Part shown: positions 25,425-33,353 of the stretch, piece after piece
How positions within the stretch are numbered: the stretch's first letter is position 1
How the letters are laid out: every line of letters begins with the position of its first letter
NCBI GenBank assembly: GCA_014762635.1
Contig: JABURR010000017.1
Location: forward strand, 62,001 to 126,000
Length of the DNA stretch: 64,000 nucleotides
Reading direction: 5' to 3'
Source of the DNA: Paracoccaceae bacterium
Lineage (GTDB): Bacteria > Pseudomonadota > Alphaproteobacteria > Rhodobacterales > Rhodobacteraceae
Made by a program: the position numbers and the translations under genes
The notes under the pieces: model-generated
Database searches by the model: none
Told to the model about the DNA's origin: nothing
What the model saw: only the letters and a program-made list of their open reading frames with translations

Positions 25425-26819
25425 CTAAGCGGGTTTGAACAAGCCTTCGTCCTTTACCTTGGCATAGGTTTCGTCCAGCGACTTGCGCGCCCGTTCGATC
25501 AGGGTGTCGATTTCATCCGTGCTGATCACCAGCGGCGGCGCGATGATCATGCGGTCGCCCACGTGGCGCATCACCAGGTTGTTGGCAAAGCAGCGCTCGC
25601 GGCACATCAGGCCCACGGTGCCTGCGTCCGATGCGAAGGGCTTGCGGCCTTCCTTGTCCGGGGTCATGGCGATGGAAGCCATCAGGCCGACGATCTTTGC
25701 CTCGCCCACCATGGGGTGATCGGTCAGCGCCTCCCACTTTTCCTTCAGGTAGGGGGCGGTGACCTTGCCGGCGTTCTCCACGATCTTTTCCTCGTCGAGG
25801 ATGCGCAGGTTCTCAAGCGCCACCGCGGCCGAAACCGGGTGCCCGGAATAGGTGTAGCCGTGGTTGAACTCGCTGCCCGAGATGACGCTTGCCACCTTGT
25901 CGCTGACGATGGAGCCCGCGATCGGCGCGTAGCCCGAGCTCAGGCCCTTGGCGATGGTCATGATGTCGGGCCGCCAGCCGACGGTCTGCGAGCCGAACCA
26001 CTGACCGGTGCGCCCGAAGCCGCAGATCACCTCGTCGGCGATGAACAGGATGTCATTGGCGTCGCAGATGCGCTGGATCTCGGGCCAGTAGGTTTCAGGC
26101 GGGATGATCACGCCGCCCGCGCCCTGGATCGGTTCGGCGATGAAGGCCGCGACCTTGTCCTTGCCGAGTTTCTCGATGGCCTTTTCAAGCTCGCGCGCAC
26201 GGGCGAGGCCGAATTCCTCGGGGCTCATGTCGCCACCTTCGGACCACCAGTCGGGCTGGTCGATGTGGTGAATGTCGGGGATCGGCAACCCGCCCTGGGC
26301 ATGCATGCCGGACATGCCGCCGAGGCTCGCGCCACCCATGGTGGAGCCGTGATAGCCGTTCTTGCGCGCGATGATGATCTTCTTCTCGGGCTTGCCCAGT
26401 TCGGCCCAGTAATGGCGGACCATGCGAATGTTGGTGTCATTCGCCTCGGAGCCGGAGCCTGCGAAGAACACGTGGTTCAGATCGCCCGGCGCCAGTTCCG
26501 CCAGCTTCGCGGCCAGCGCGATGGCCGGGACGTGGGTCGTCTGGAAGAAGGTGTTGTAATAGGGCAGTTCCCGCATCTGGCGGGCGGCCACGTCGGCCAG
26601 TTCGGTGCGGCCATAGCCGATGTTCACGCACCAGAGACCCGACATGCCATCAAGGATGCGGTTGCCTTCCGAGTCGTTCAGCCACACGCCCTCGGCCCGG
26701 GTGATCACCTTGGCGCCCTTCTTGGCGAGCGCATCGCCTTCGGTGAAGGGATGCATGTGGTGCGCCGCATCCAGGGCCTGGAGTTCAGCGGTCGGCAGGT
26801 GGTTGGAAATATCCTTCAT
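25425..26819 (-). CDS. spuC: Class III aminotransferase, putrescine/polyamine:pyruvate type
   Basis: 464 residues from MKDISNHLPTAELQALDAAHHMHPF. Fold-type I PLP features are the GSGSEANDTNIRM and YHGSTMGGASLGGM motifs, IADEVICGFGRTG with the PLP-ring Asp, and the Schiff-base lysine in TIAKGLSSGYAPI. The HHMHPF start and the overall pattern match SpuC/omega-amino-acid:pyruvate aminotransferases. Next to the GntR regulator and polyamine transporter, the likely substrate is putrescine or another diamine. A GntR-type palindrome lies about 150 bases upstream. Beta-alanine or taurine aminotransferase activity is an alternative. Confidence 0.85.
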   Translation of the reverse strand: MKDISNHLPTAELQALDAAHHMHPFTEGDALAKKGAKVITRAEGVWLNDSEGNRILDGMSGLWCVNIGYGRTELADVAARQMRELPYYNTFFQTTHVPAIALAAKLAELAPGDLNHVFFAGSGSEANDTNIRMVRHYWAELGKPEKKIIIARKNGYHGSTMGGASLGGMSGMHAQGGLPIPDIHHIDQPDWWSEGGDMSPEEFGLARARELEKAIEKLGKDKVAAFIAEPIQGAGGVIIPPETYWPEIQRICDANDILFIADEVICGFGRTGQWFGSQTVGWRPDIMTIAKGLSSGYAPIAGSIVSDKVASVISGSEFNHGYTYSGHPVSAAVALENLRILDEEKIVENAGKVTAPYLKEKWEALTDHPMVGEAKIVGLMASIAMTPDKEGRKPFASDAGTVGLMCRERCFANNLVMRHVGDRMIIAPPLVISTDEIDTLIERARKSLDETYAKVKDEGLFKPA

Positions 26820-26965
26820 CACGGGGTCTGACCTCTTTCTCGACGCGCGGGTTCTGATCAGGGTCACCGGTTTGCGGGGCTGAACCAGGCCTGCGATCGC
26901 TACGAATTTCATGAAGGTGCGCGCGAAGCAGAGCCAAGTCTGACGCCAACACCAAAGCTTTGTCG

Positions 26966-26985
26966 CGAAATATGATCAAATTTCG
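26966..26985. promoter_or_regulatory. GntR operator-like palindrome upstream of the aminotransferase
   Basis: CGAAATATGATCAAATTTCG, a 20-base palindrome with one mismatch and a central TGATCA. The same core occurs in the regulator/potF gap and before the dehydrogenase gene. It lies about 150 bases upstream of the aminotransferase start and 30 bases past the end of the regulator gene. Confidence 0.6.
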
Positions 26986-27016
26986 AAAGTCTGTCAATCT
27001 GGCGATTTCGGAGGGA

Positions 27017-27718
27017 TCACCCCGGATCGGTCAGCGATTGCCGCACCAGATCGACCCCTTGGTGTATGTCTCCGGCGATCGCTTCGGCCACACCTTTCGC
27101 ATCGGACGCGGAAAGCGCGTCGATCGCCTCGGCATGCTTGTCGGGCAGGCGAGAGGTCCCGAAGAGGCCGCAGACCACCCGCGTGGAGGGCCCGGACCGC
27201 AGCCACAGCGACTGCGCAATCTTCTGCAGGATCGGGGTGTCCGCCGCGTCATAAAGGCAGAAATGGAAGCGGAAATTGTTCAGCAGATAGCCGTGCACAT
27301 CCCCACGCGATATGGCCGCGTTCAATTGCCGGTCGACCTCGCGCAGGGCTTCCAGTGTTTCCTGTGTGGCTTTTTGCGCTGCTTGGCGGGCCATTTCAGG
27401 CTCGATTGCCAGGCGGACGAAGGCGATTTCCTCGAGGTCGCTCAGGGTGATTTCCGGCACGCAGATGCGACGGTTCCCCATCGCCATGAGCGCGCCTTCG
27501 GCGGTGAGGCGCCGGATCGCCTCTCGCACCGGTGTGAGCCCGGCCCCAACCTTGTCTTTCAGGCCCATGATGGTGACTGGTTCCCCTGGCGCCAGGTCTC
27601 CGAACAGGATCATGTCGCGGATGCGCCGATAGATTGCCTCGTGTTCTGGGAGCTTGGATTCGGCGTACAGGTCTGCCCGGGTCTCGGGCAAAGCTTGGAT
27701 TTTCGTCGTTCCGGTCAT
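27017..27718 (-). CDS. GntR-family (FCD-type) transcriptional regulator
   Basis: 233 residues from MTGTTKIQALPETRADLY. The N-terminal winged helix reads IYRRIRDMILFGDLAPGEPVTIMGLKDKVGAGLTPVREAIRRLTAEGAL, the FadR/VanR-type pattern with TPVREA in the recognition helix. The C-terminal all-helical FCD ligand domain includes RLAIEPEMARQAA and the metal/ligand residues in NFRFHFCLYDAA and KHAEAIDAL. It sits between the aminotransferase and the divergent potF gene. Palindromes with core TTTGATCAAA in the divergent gap suggest autoregulation and control of the polyamine locus, probably as a repressor relieved by a polyamine or its breakdown product. Confidence 0.88.
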   Translation of the reverse strand: MTGTTKIQALPETRADLYAESKLPEHEAIYRRIRDMILFGDLAPGEPVTIMGLKDKVGAGLTPVREAIRRLTAEGALMAMGNRRICVPEITLSDLEEIAFVRLAIEPEMARQAAQKATQETLEALREVDRQLNAAISRGDVHGYLLNNFRFHFCLYDAADTPILQKIAQSLWLRSGPSTRVVCGLFGTSRLPDKHAEAIDALSASDAKGVAEAIAGDIHQGVDLVRQSLTDPG

Positions 27719-27732
27719 CAAGCTGCATCCAT

Positions 27733-27742
27733 TTTGATCAAA
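27733..27742. promoter_or_regulatory. GntR operator-like palindrome, regulator side of the divergent gap
   Basis: TTTGATCAAA, a perfect 10-bp palindrome 15 bases upstream of the GntR start codon, where binding would block its own transcription or translation start. Confidence 0.6.
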
Positions 27743-27792
27743 TTGTTGCCGAGCCCGGGTGGAACCAATCAATTAGTTGTCCCGAATCGAAT

Positions 27793-27802
27793 TTTGATCA
27801 AA
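27793..27802. promoter_or_regulatory. GntR operator-like palindrome upstream of potF
   Basis: TTTGATCAAA again, 60 bases centre-to-centre from the first site and about 35 bases before the potF start. The spacing is close to six helical turns, which would suit two dimers on the same DNA face. Confidence 0.62.
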
Positions 27803-27836
27803 TAGTAACTCAAATAAGTTCAACGGGAGTCTCAAG

Positions 27837-28922
27837 ATGATGATCAGAACGATTACGTTTTCGGCGATGGCCTCGGTCTTCGCACTGACCGCAGGCGCAG
27901 AGGAAGTCCGCGTCTACAACTGGTCGGACTATATCGACGAGGAGTTGCTGACCAAATTCGAGGAAGAGACCGGGATCGACCTGATCTACGACGTCTTCGA
28001 CTCGAACGAACTGCTCGAGACCAAGCTGCTGGCAGGCGGATCGGGCTATGACGTGGTTGTGCCCTCGGGTACCTTCCTGCAGCGTCAGATCGCGGCCGGC
28101 GCGTTCCAGAAGCTGGATTATTCCAAGCTTTCGAACTCCGGGAACCTCTGGGATGTGATCCAGGATCGGACCGCGCAGTACGATCCCGGCAACGAATATT
28201 CCATCAACTACATGTGGGGCACCACGGGCATCGGGGCGAACGTCGGCAAGGTGACCGAGGTCCTGGGCGACGACGCGCCCATCGACAGCCTGGAGCTTGT
28301 CTTCAACCCCGCCAACATGGAAAAGCTGGCTGAATGCGGTGTGCATTTCCTCGATGCACCGACGGAAATGATCCCCGCGGCGCTGAAGTATATCGGCGAA
28401 GACCCGGATTCGAAGGACCCCGAAGTGATCGCCAAGGCCGAGGACGTACTGATGGCGGTGCGGCCTTATGTGGTGAAGTTCCACAGCTCGGAATACATCA
28501 ACGCTCTGGCCAACGGCGATATCTGCGTGGCCTATGGCTGGTCGGGCGATATCCTGCAGTCGCGTGACCGTGCTGCCGAGGCCGACAACGGCGTCGAGGT
28601 GGTCTACAACGCGCCGAAGGAAGGCGCGCTGATGTGGTTCGACCAGATGGCGGTTCCGGTGGACGCCCCGAACCCGGAAGCCGCGCACAAGTTCCTGGAC
28701 TTCATTCTGGATGCCAACAACGCGGCCCAGGCGTCGAACTACGTCTACTACGCCAACGGCAACATCGCGTCGCAGGAGTTCCTGGTCGAGGACGTGATCG
28801 GCGATCCGGCGATCTACCCGGACGAGGCGACGCTGGAAAACCTCTACACCACCACGCCCTATGACGCGAAAGTGCAGCGCGTGGTCACCCGGCTGTGGAC
28901 CAAGGTCAAATCCGGCACCTGA
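27837..28922 (+). CDS. potF: Polyamine ABC transporter substrate-binding protein (PotF/PotD type)
   Basis: 361 residues with a signal peptide (MMIRTITFSAMASVFALTAGAEEV, cleavage near residue 21). Then comes the hallmark VRVYNWSDYIDEELLTKFEEETG, followed by GYDVVVPSG and INYMWGTTGIGAN. Late features are VAYGWSGDILQ, GALMWFDQMAVP and a tail ending VVTRLWTKVKSGT. These match the periplasmic PotF/SpuD family that binds putrescine or spermidine. Two adjacent ATGs follow GGGAG; the first is used here. A terminator-like hairpin separates it from the transporter genes, a usual device to make more binding protein than membrane parts. Confidence 0.93.
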   Translation: MMIRTITFSAMASVFALTAGAEEVRVYNWSDYIDEELLTKFEEETGIDLIYDVFDSNELLETKLLAGGSGYDVVVPSGTFLQRQIAAGAFQKLDYSKLSNSGNLWDVIQDRTAQYDPGNEYSINYMWGTTGIGANVGKVTEVLGDDAPIDSLELVFNPANMEKLAECGVHFLDAPTEMIPAALKYIGEDPDSKDPEVIAKAEDVLMAVRPYVVKFHSSEYINALANGDICVAYGWSGDILQSRDRAAEADNGVEVVYNAPKEGALMWFDQMAVPVDAPNPEAAHKFLDFILDANNAAQASNYVYYANGNIASQEFLVEDVIGDPAIYPDEATLENLYTTTPYDAKVQRVVTRLWTKVKSGT

Positions 28923-28937
28923 TACGCACAGGCATTG

Positions 28938-28972
28938 CGGCCCGCACCCCAGTGGTGCGGGCCGTTTTCTTT
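28938..28972 (+). terminator. Terminator/attenuator between potF and potG
   Basis: 11-bp inverted repeat CGGCCCGCACC / GGTGCGGGCCG with a 5-base loop, followed by TTTTCTTT. It is positioned between the binding-protein gene and the ATPase gene. It probably gives partial termination so that potF transcripts exceed potGHI transcripts. Confidence 0.82.
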
Positions 28973-28986
28973 AGACAGAGAGTTCG

Positions 28987-30114
28987 ATGTCCCAGACCAA
29001 ATTCGCCCCTTGGGTGGACCCCGACGAAAAACCGCTGATCCGGTTTCAGAACGTCACCAAGCGCTTTGGCGCGTTTACTGCCATCGAGAACCTCACGCTG
29101 GATATCTACGAGCGCGAGTTTTTTGCCCTTCTGGGGCCATCAGGCTGCGGCAAGACGACCCTGATGCGAATGCTGGCCGGGTTCGAGGCCGCAAGCGAAG
29201 GCGTCATTACCCTGAACGGGCAGGATCTTGCGCCGATCCCACCCAACAAGCGCGAAGTGAACATGATGTTCCAGTCCTACGCGCTGTTTCCGCATCTGAG
29301 CGTCTATGACAACATCGCCTTCGGACTGAAGCGATCGACCATGCCGCGTGGCGAGATCGACGCCCGGGTCCAGCAGATGCTGAAGATGGTCAAGCTCGAG
29401 AAATTCGCCCGCCGCAAGCCGCACCAGATCTCGGGCGGGCAACGGCAGCGCGTGGCCCTGGCCCGCAGCCTCGCCAAGGCGCCGAAACTGCTGCTGCTCG
29501 ATGAACCGCTGGGCGCGCTGGACAAGAAACTGCGCGAGGAAACCCAGTTCGAACTGATGGACATCCAGGAGAAGACCGGAACCACCTTCGTGATTGTCAC
29601 CCACGATCAGGAAGAGGCGATGACCGTCGCCAGCCGTGTCGCCGTGATGGACGAGGGCAGGATCATTCAGGTCGATACTCCGGACCGGATCTATGAAACC
29701 CCGAACTCGGTCTATGTCGCGGATTTCATCGGCGACGTGAACCTGATCGAGGGCACTGCCGGTGCCGCCACCGAGGGGCGCATCCCCATGTCCTGGGCCG
29801 AGGGTCAGCCCGATATCGTCTGCGCCAGCGAGGCCGAGGTCGCGGCCGGTACCCGAGTCCATTTCGCGATCCGGCCCGAGAAGGTCCGGATATCGAAGGA
29901 TAAGCCGGAGGACCTGCGCAACGCCGTGCCGGGCAGGGTGCATGACATCGGCTACCTGGGTAACATCTCGACCTATCACGTCGAACTGGCCAACGGCATG
30001 TTCATCAAGGCGCAGGTGGCCAACAGCCACCGCATCGGGCGGCGCAGCTTCACCTGGGATGACCAGGTCTGGTTGGGCTGGACCGATACCGCCGGGATGG
30101 TTCTGGACCGATGA
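28987..30114 (+). CDS. potG: Polyamine ABC transporter ATP-binding protein
   Basis: 375 residues. The ABC domain has Walker A GPSGCGKTTL near residue 50, Q-loop MFQSYALFPHLSV, signature ISGGQRQRVALARSL, Walker B LLLLDEPLGALD and the H-loop VTHDQEEAMT. A C-terminal TOBE-like regulatory domain follows (HFAIRPEKVRIS, YLGNISTYHVEL). It energises uptake through the PotH/PotI permeases. Its stop overlaps the potH start as ATGA. Confidence 0.95.
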   Translation: MSQTKFAPWVDPDEKPLIRFQNVTKRFGAFTAIENLTLDIYEREFFALLGPSGCGKTTLMRMLAGFEAASEGVITLNGQDLAPIPPNKREVNMMFQSYALFPHLSVYDNIAFGLKRSTMPRGEIDARVQQMLKMVKLEKFARRKPHQISGGQRQRVALARSLAKAPKLLLLDEPLGALDKKLREETQFELMDIQEKTGTTFVIVTHDQEEAMTVASRVAVMDEGRIIQVDTPDRIYETPNSVYVADFIGDVNLIEGTAGAATEGRIPMSWAEGQPDIVCASEAEVAAGTRVHFAIRPEKVRISKDKPEDLRNAVPGRVHDIGYLGNISTYHVELANGMFIKAQVANSHRIGRRSFTWDDQVWLGWTDTAGMVLDR

Positions 30115-31022
30115 GAGGCTGGCGCGATCGCATACGGGGATCGGCGCTTGTAGGGGTTCCCTACGTCTGGCTTCTGTTCCTGTTCCTGGTGCCCTTCGGG
30201 ATCGTCCTGAAGATCGCCGTCTCGGACACCGCGCTTGCGATCCCGCCCTACACGCCGACGCTCGACCTGTCCGAGGGTTGGGCCGGGCTGAAGGCCTTCT
30301 TCGCCGATCTGGATTTCGAGAATTTCGTCTGGCTGACCGAGGATGACCTTTATTGGAAGGCCTACCTTTCCAGCGCCAAGATCGCGCTGATCTCGACCTT
30401 CCTCGCGCTGCTGGTGGGCTACCCGATCGCCTATGCCATGGCGAGTGCGTCCGAGGAATGGCGCCCCACGCTGATGATGCTGGTGATCCTGCCGTTCTGG
30501 ACCAGCTTCCTGATCCGGGTCTACGCGTGGATCGGTATCCTGAGCCAGGAAGGCTTTCTCAACCAGTTCCTTCTGATGACCGGGCTGGTCAGCGAGCCGC
30601 TGATGCTGCTGAACTCGCCCACCGCCGTCTATATCGGCATCGTCTACACTTACCTGCCGTTCATGGTGCTGCCGATCTACGCCAGCCTCGAAAAGATGGA
30701 CATCTCGCTTGTCGAGGCCGCGACGGACCTCGGCTGCACTCGGGCCAAGGCCTTCTGGCTGGTGACCTTCCCGCTGTCGAAGCCGGGCGTGATCGCCGGC
30801 TGTTTCCTCGTCTTCATTCCGGTGATCGGCGAGTTCGTGATCCCCTCGCTTCTGGGCGGGTCGCAGACGCTGATGATCGGCAAGGTGCTGTGGGAGGAGT
30901 TCTTCTCGAACCGTGACTGGCCGGTGGCAAGCGCGGTCGCGATCATCTTGCTGCTGATCCTGGTGATCCCGATCATCCTGTTCCAGCGCAATGAGCAGAA
31001 CCAGCGGGAGGCCGAGCAATGA
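30111..31022 (+). CDS. potH: Polyamine ABC transporter permease
   Basis: 303 residues with six predicted membrane helices, the first at about residues 13-35 (LVGVPYVWLLFLFLVPFGIVL). The EAA coupling-loop motif is EAATDLGCTRAKAFWLVTFPLSKPGV near residue 205, which contacts the ATPase. The N-terminal periplasmic loop with LYWKAYLSSAKIALIST is typical of PotB/PotH. Overlaps potG and potI by four bases each. Confidence 0.94.
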   Translation: MRGWRDRIRGSALVGVPYVWLLFLFLVPFGIVLKIAVSDTALAIPPYTPTLDLSEGWAGLKAFFADLDFENFVWLTEDDLYWKAYLSSAKIALISTFLALLVGYPIAYAMASASEEWRPTLMMLVILPFWTSFLIRVYAWIGILSQEGFLNQFLLMTGLVSEPLMLLNSPTAVYIGIVYTYLPFMVLPIYASLEKMDISLVEAATDLGCTRAKAFWLVTFPLSKPGVIAGCFLVFIPVIGEFVIPSLLGGSQTLMIGKVLWEEFFSNRDWPVASAVAIILLLILVIPIILFQRNEQNQREAEQ

Positions 31023-31834
31023 GGCGGATGACCTGGTTCAATGCGACCTCGCTGACGCTGGGCTTTGCCTTCCTCTACCTGCCGATCCTGCTGCTGGTGA
31101 TCTACAGCTTCAACTCGTCCAAGCTGGTCACGGTCTGGGCCGGGTTCTCGACCAAGTGGTATGGCGAGTTGTTCCAGAACGAGGCCTTCCTCGATGCCGC
31201 GTGGGTGACCCTGCAGGTGGGGGTTCTGTCCTCCACGCTGGCGACGATCCTCGGCACGATGGCGGCCTATGTGATGGTGCGCGGTGGGCGGTTCTTCGGG
31301 CGGACGCTGTTTTCGGGGATGATCTACGCGCCGCTCGTCATGCCCGAGGTGATCACCGGCCTGTCTTTGCTGCTTCTGTTCATCTCCATCGGCCTTGACC
31401 GGGGGATCGTGACCATCGTGCTGGCCCATACGACCTTCTCGATGTGCTTCGTGTCGGTCGTGGTCAGTTCCCGGCTGGTGAGCTTCGACCGCTCCGTCGA
31501 GGAGGCGGCGCTGGACCTTGGCTGCACGCCCTTCGACGCGTTCCGCAGCGTGACCCTGCCGATCATCATGCCCGCTGTGGCCTCGGGCTGGCTGCTGGCC
31601 TTCACCCTGTCGCTTGATGATCTGGTGATCGCGTCGTTCACCGCCGGTCCCTCGGCCACGACGCTGCCGATGAAGATCTTCAGTTCGGTTCGACTGGGCG
31701 TCAGCCCCGAGATCAACGCGCTGTCGACGATCCTGATCGGGCTGGTGGCCATCGGGGTGATCACCGCCTCGCTGACCTCCAAGCGCATGATCTCCAAGCG
31801 GGCGCGCGAGGAAAAGGCCGCCGTGGCCGGATGA
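31019..31834 (+). CDS. potI: Polyamine ABC transporter permease
   Basis: 271 residues with six predicted membrane helices. Features are FAFLYLPILLLVIYSFNSSKLVTVWAGFSTKWYGEL at the N-terminus, as in PotC/PotI, and the EAA loop EEAALDLGCTPFDAFRSVTLPIIMP near residue 160. It is the second channel-forming subunit. The oxidase gene follows after 37 bases on the same strand. Confidence 0.94.
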   Translation: MRRMTWFNATSLTLGFAFLYLPILLLVIYSFNSSKLVTVWAGFSTKWYGELFQNEAFLDAAWVTLQVGVLSSTLATILGTMAAYVMVRGGRFFGRTLFSGMIYAPLVMPEVITGLSLLLLFISIGLDRGIVTIVLAHTTFSMCFVSVVVSSRLVSFDRSVEEAALDLGCTPFDAFRSVTLPIIMPAVASGWLLAFTLSLDDLVIASFTAGPSATTLPMKIFSSVRLGVSPEINALSTILIGLVAIGVITASLTSKRMISKRAREEKAAVAG

Positions 31835-31871
31835 TCTGCGGGACGTTTCAAGACCGCCGGGAGGGGTGCGC

Positions 31872-33206
31872 ATGAAGCGCCTCTACGAGCCCTTCGCCTA
31901 TGGGCAGGAGCCGATCGCGCAGAGCTTCTGGCGTGAAAGCGTCACCTTGCCGGAGCCTTGCCCGGCGGTTTCGGGCGAGGTCACCTGTGACACCGCCATC
32001 ATCGGCGCGGGCTTCACCGGGCTCAATGCCGCGCTGAAACTGGCCGAGGCGGGGGAGGATGTGGTTGTCCTCGACGCCCAGCAACCCGGCTGGGGTGCCT
32101 CGGGCCGCAACGGCGGGTTCTGCTGCCTGGGTGGGGCGAAGCTGGACCCGGCGGCGATACGGCGGCGCTTTGGGGAGGAGGCCGCGCGCACCTATGCGCG
32201 GGCCGAGAGGCAGGCGGTCGATCACGTCCGCGATCTGCTCGACCGGCACCGGATCGAAGCTGACACCCATTCACGGGGCGAGACCCTTCTGGCCCACCGC
32301 CCGAAGGCGGTCGCAGAGCTGAAGGCGCGCGGGGAAGAGGTCGCTCGTATCCACGGGCTGGACTGCGCATTCCTGTCGAAGGAAGAATTGCCGGAGCACG
32401 GCATGGCCAGCCCCGAGTTCCACGCGGCTCTGACCACCCCGATCGGCTTTGCGCTGAACCCGATGAAATACGTCCTTGGTCTGGCGGCGGTCGCCCGTGA
32501 CGCTGGCGCGCGTCTCTTCGGCGACAGCCCGGTCGAGCGGATCAGCGCGGCCGCAGATGGCCGCCACCTGCTGCACACGCCATCGGGCCAGATGCGCGCC
32601 AGGCGCTTCGTGATCGCGACCAACGGCTACAGTTCCGAGGACGTGCCGCGCTGGATGGCCGGGCGTTACCTTCCGGTGCAGTCGAGCATCCTGGCCTCCC
32701 GCGTCCTCACCCCCGAAGAGCGCGCGGCCCAGGGTTGGACCACCGCGCAGATGTGCTACGACAGCCGCAACCTGCTGCATTATTTCCGGCTGCTGCCCGA
32801 CGGTCGGATGCTTTTCGGGATGCGCGGCAGTACCCGGTCCCGGGTTGCGGATCACGAACGGGTTCGCACAAGGATGCGCGCCGATTTCGAGCGCTTCTTC
32901 CCCGCCTGGCGCGATGTGGAGACGCCGCATTTCTGGTCGGGCTTCGTCTGCCTCAGCCGCGACCTGACCCCCTTTGTCGGGGCGATCCCGGGCAGTGACG
33001 GGGGCTATGCCGCCTTCGCCTATCACGGCAACGGCGTCGCCATGGGCAGCTACGCCGGGGTGCGGCTGGCCGAGATGATGTTGGGGCAGGGCGACCCGCT
33101 ACCTGCCGTCATGACCACGCCGCCGCGCCGGTTCGAACTTGGTCCCCTGCGCCGGGCCGTCCTGCCGCTGGCCTATGCCTGGTACGGGCTGCAGGACCGG
33201 AGCTAG
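31872..33206 (+). CDS. FAD-dependent amine oxidase, PuuB-like (gamma-glutamylputrescine oxidase type)
   Basis: 444 residues from MKRLYEPFAYGQEPIAQSFW, with a GGGAGGGG site before the ATG. The FAD-binding DTAIIGAGFTGLNAALKLAEAG and the covalent-flavin-class context GWGASGRNGGFC are followed by a C-terminal YAFAYHGNGVAMGSYAG-type DAO motif (here GGYAAFAYHGNG). The pattern is that of the DAO/PuuB family that oxidises gamma-glutamylputrescine or other secondary amines. Position behind potFGHI supports a polyamine role. No PuuA (glutamine-synthetase-like ligase) is in the window, so the exact pathway is unproven. Confidence 0.82.
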   Translation: MKRLYEPFAYGQEPIAQSFWRESVTLPEPCPAVSGEVTCDTAIIGAGFTGLNAALKLAEAGEDVVVLDAQQPGWGASGRNGGFCCLGGAKLDPAAIRRRFGEEAARTYARAERQAVDHVRDLLDRHRIEADTHSRGETLLAHRPKAVAELKARGEEVARIHGLDCAFLSKEELPEHGMASPEFHAALTTPIGFALNPMKYVLGLAAVARDAGARLFGDSPVERISAAADGRHLLHTPSGQMRARRFVIATNGYSSEDVPRWMAGRYLPVQSSILASRVLTPEERAAQGWTTAQMCYDSRNLLHYFRLLPDGRMLFGMRGSTRSRVADHERVRTRMRADFERFFPAWRDVETPHFWSGFVCLSRDLTPFVGAIPGSDGGYAAFAYHGNGVAMGSYAGVRLAEMMLGQGDPLPAVMTTPPRRFELGPLRRAVLPLAYAWYGLQDRS

Positions 33207-33292
33207 ACCTGTGAATGACCCCGGGCGCCGGTTCTTCGCGGCGCAAATGCGCGCACGGACATGCAAAGAGGTTGATTTCACCGGGCGTGACG

Positions 33293-33318
33293 GCAATTAA
33301 TTTGATCAAATTAATTGC
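33293..33318. promoter_or_regulatory. Long perfect palindrome upstream of the dehydrogenase gene
   Basis: A 26-bp perfect palindrome: arm GCAATTAATTTGA followed directly by its reverse complement, with the shared TTTGATCAAA core at 33301-33310. It sits 36 bases before the start codon at 33354. Its AT-rich arms contrast with the surrounding sequence. Probably the strongest GntR operator of the set. Confidence 0.68.
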
Positions 33319-33353
33319 GGCCAGCACCCAGACCGACAGAGAGGACCCCGAGA

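Noticed and set aside
29976-31873. Long minus-strand frames opposite potH and potI
   Set aside because: Hydrophilic mirror images of membrane-protein genes, a well-known artefact of high-GC antisense reading.
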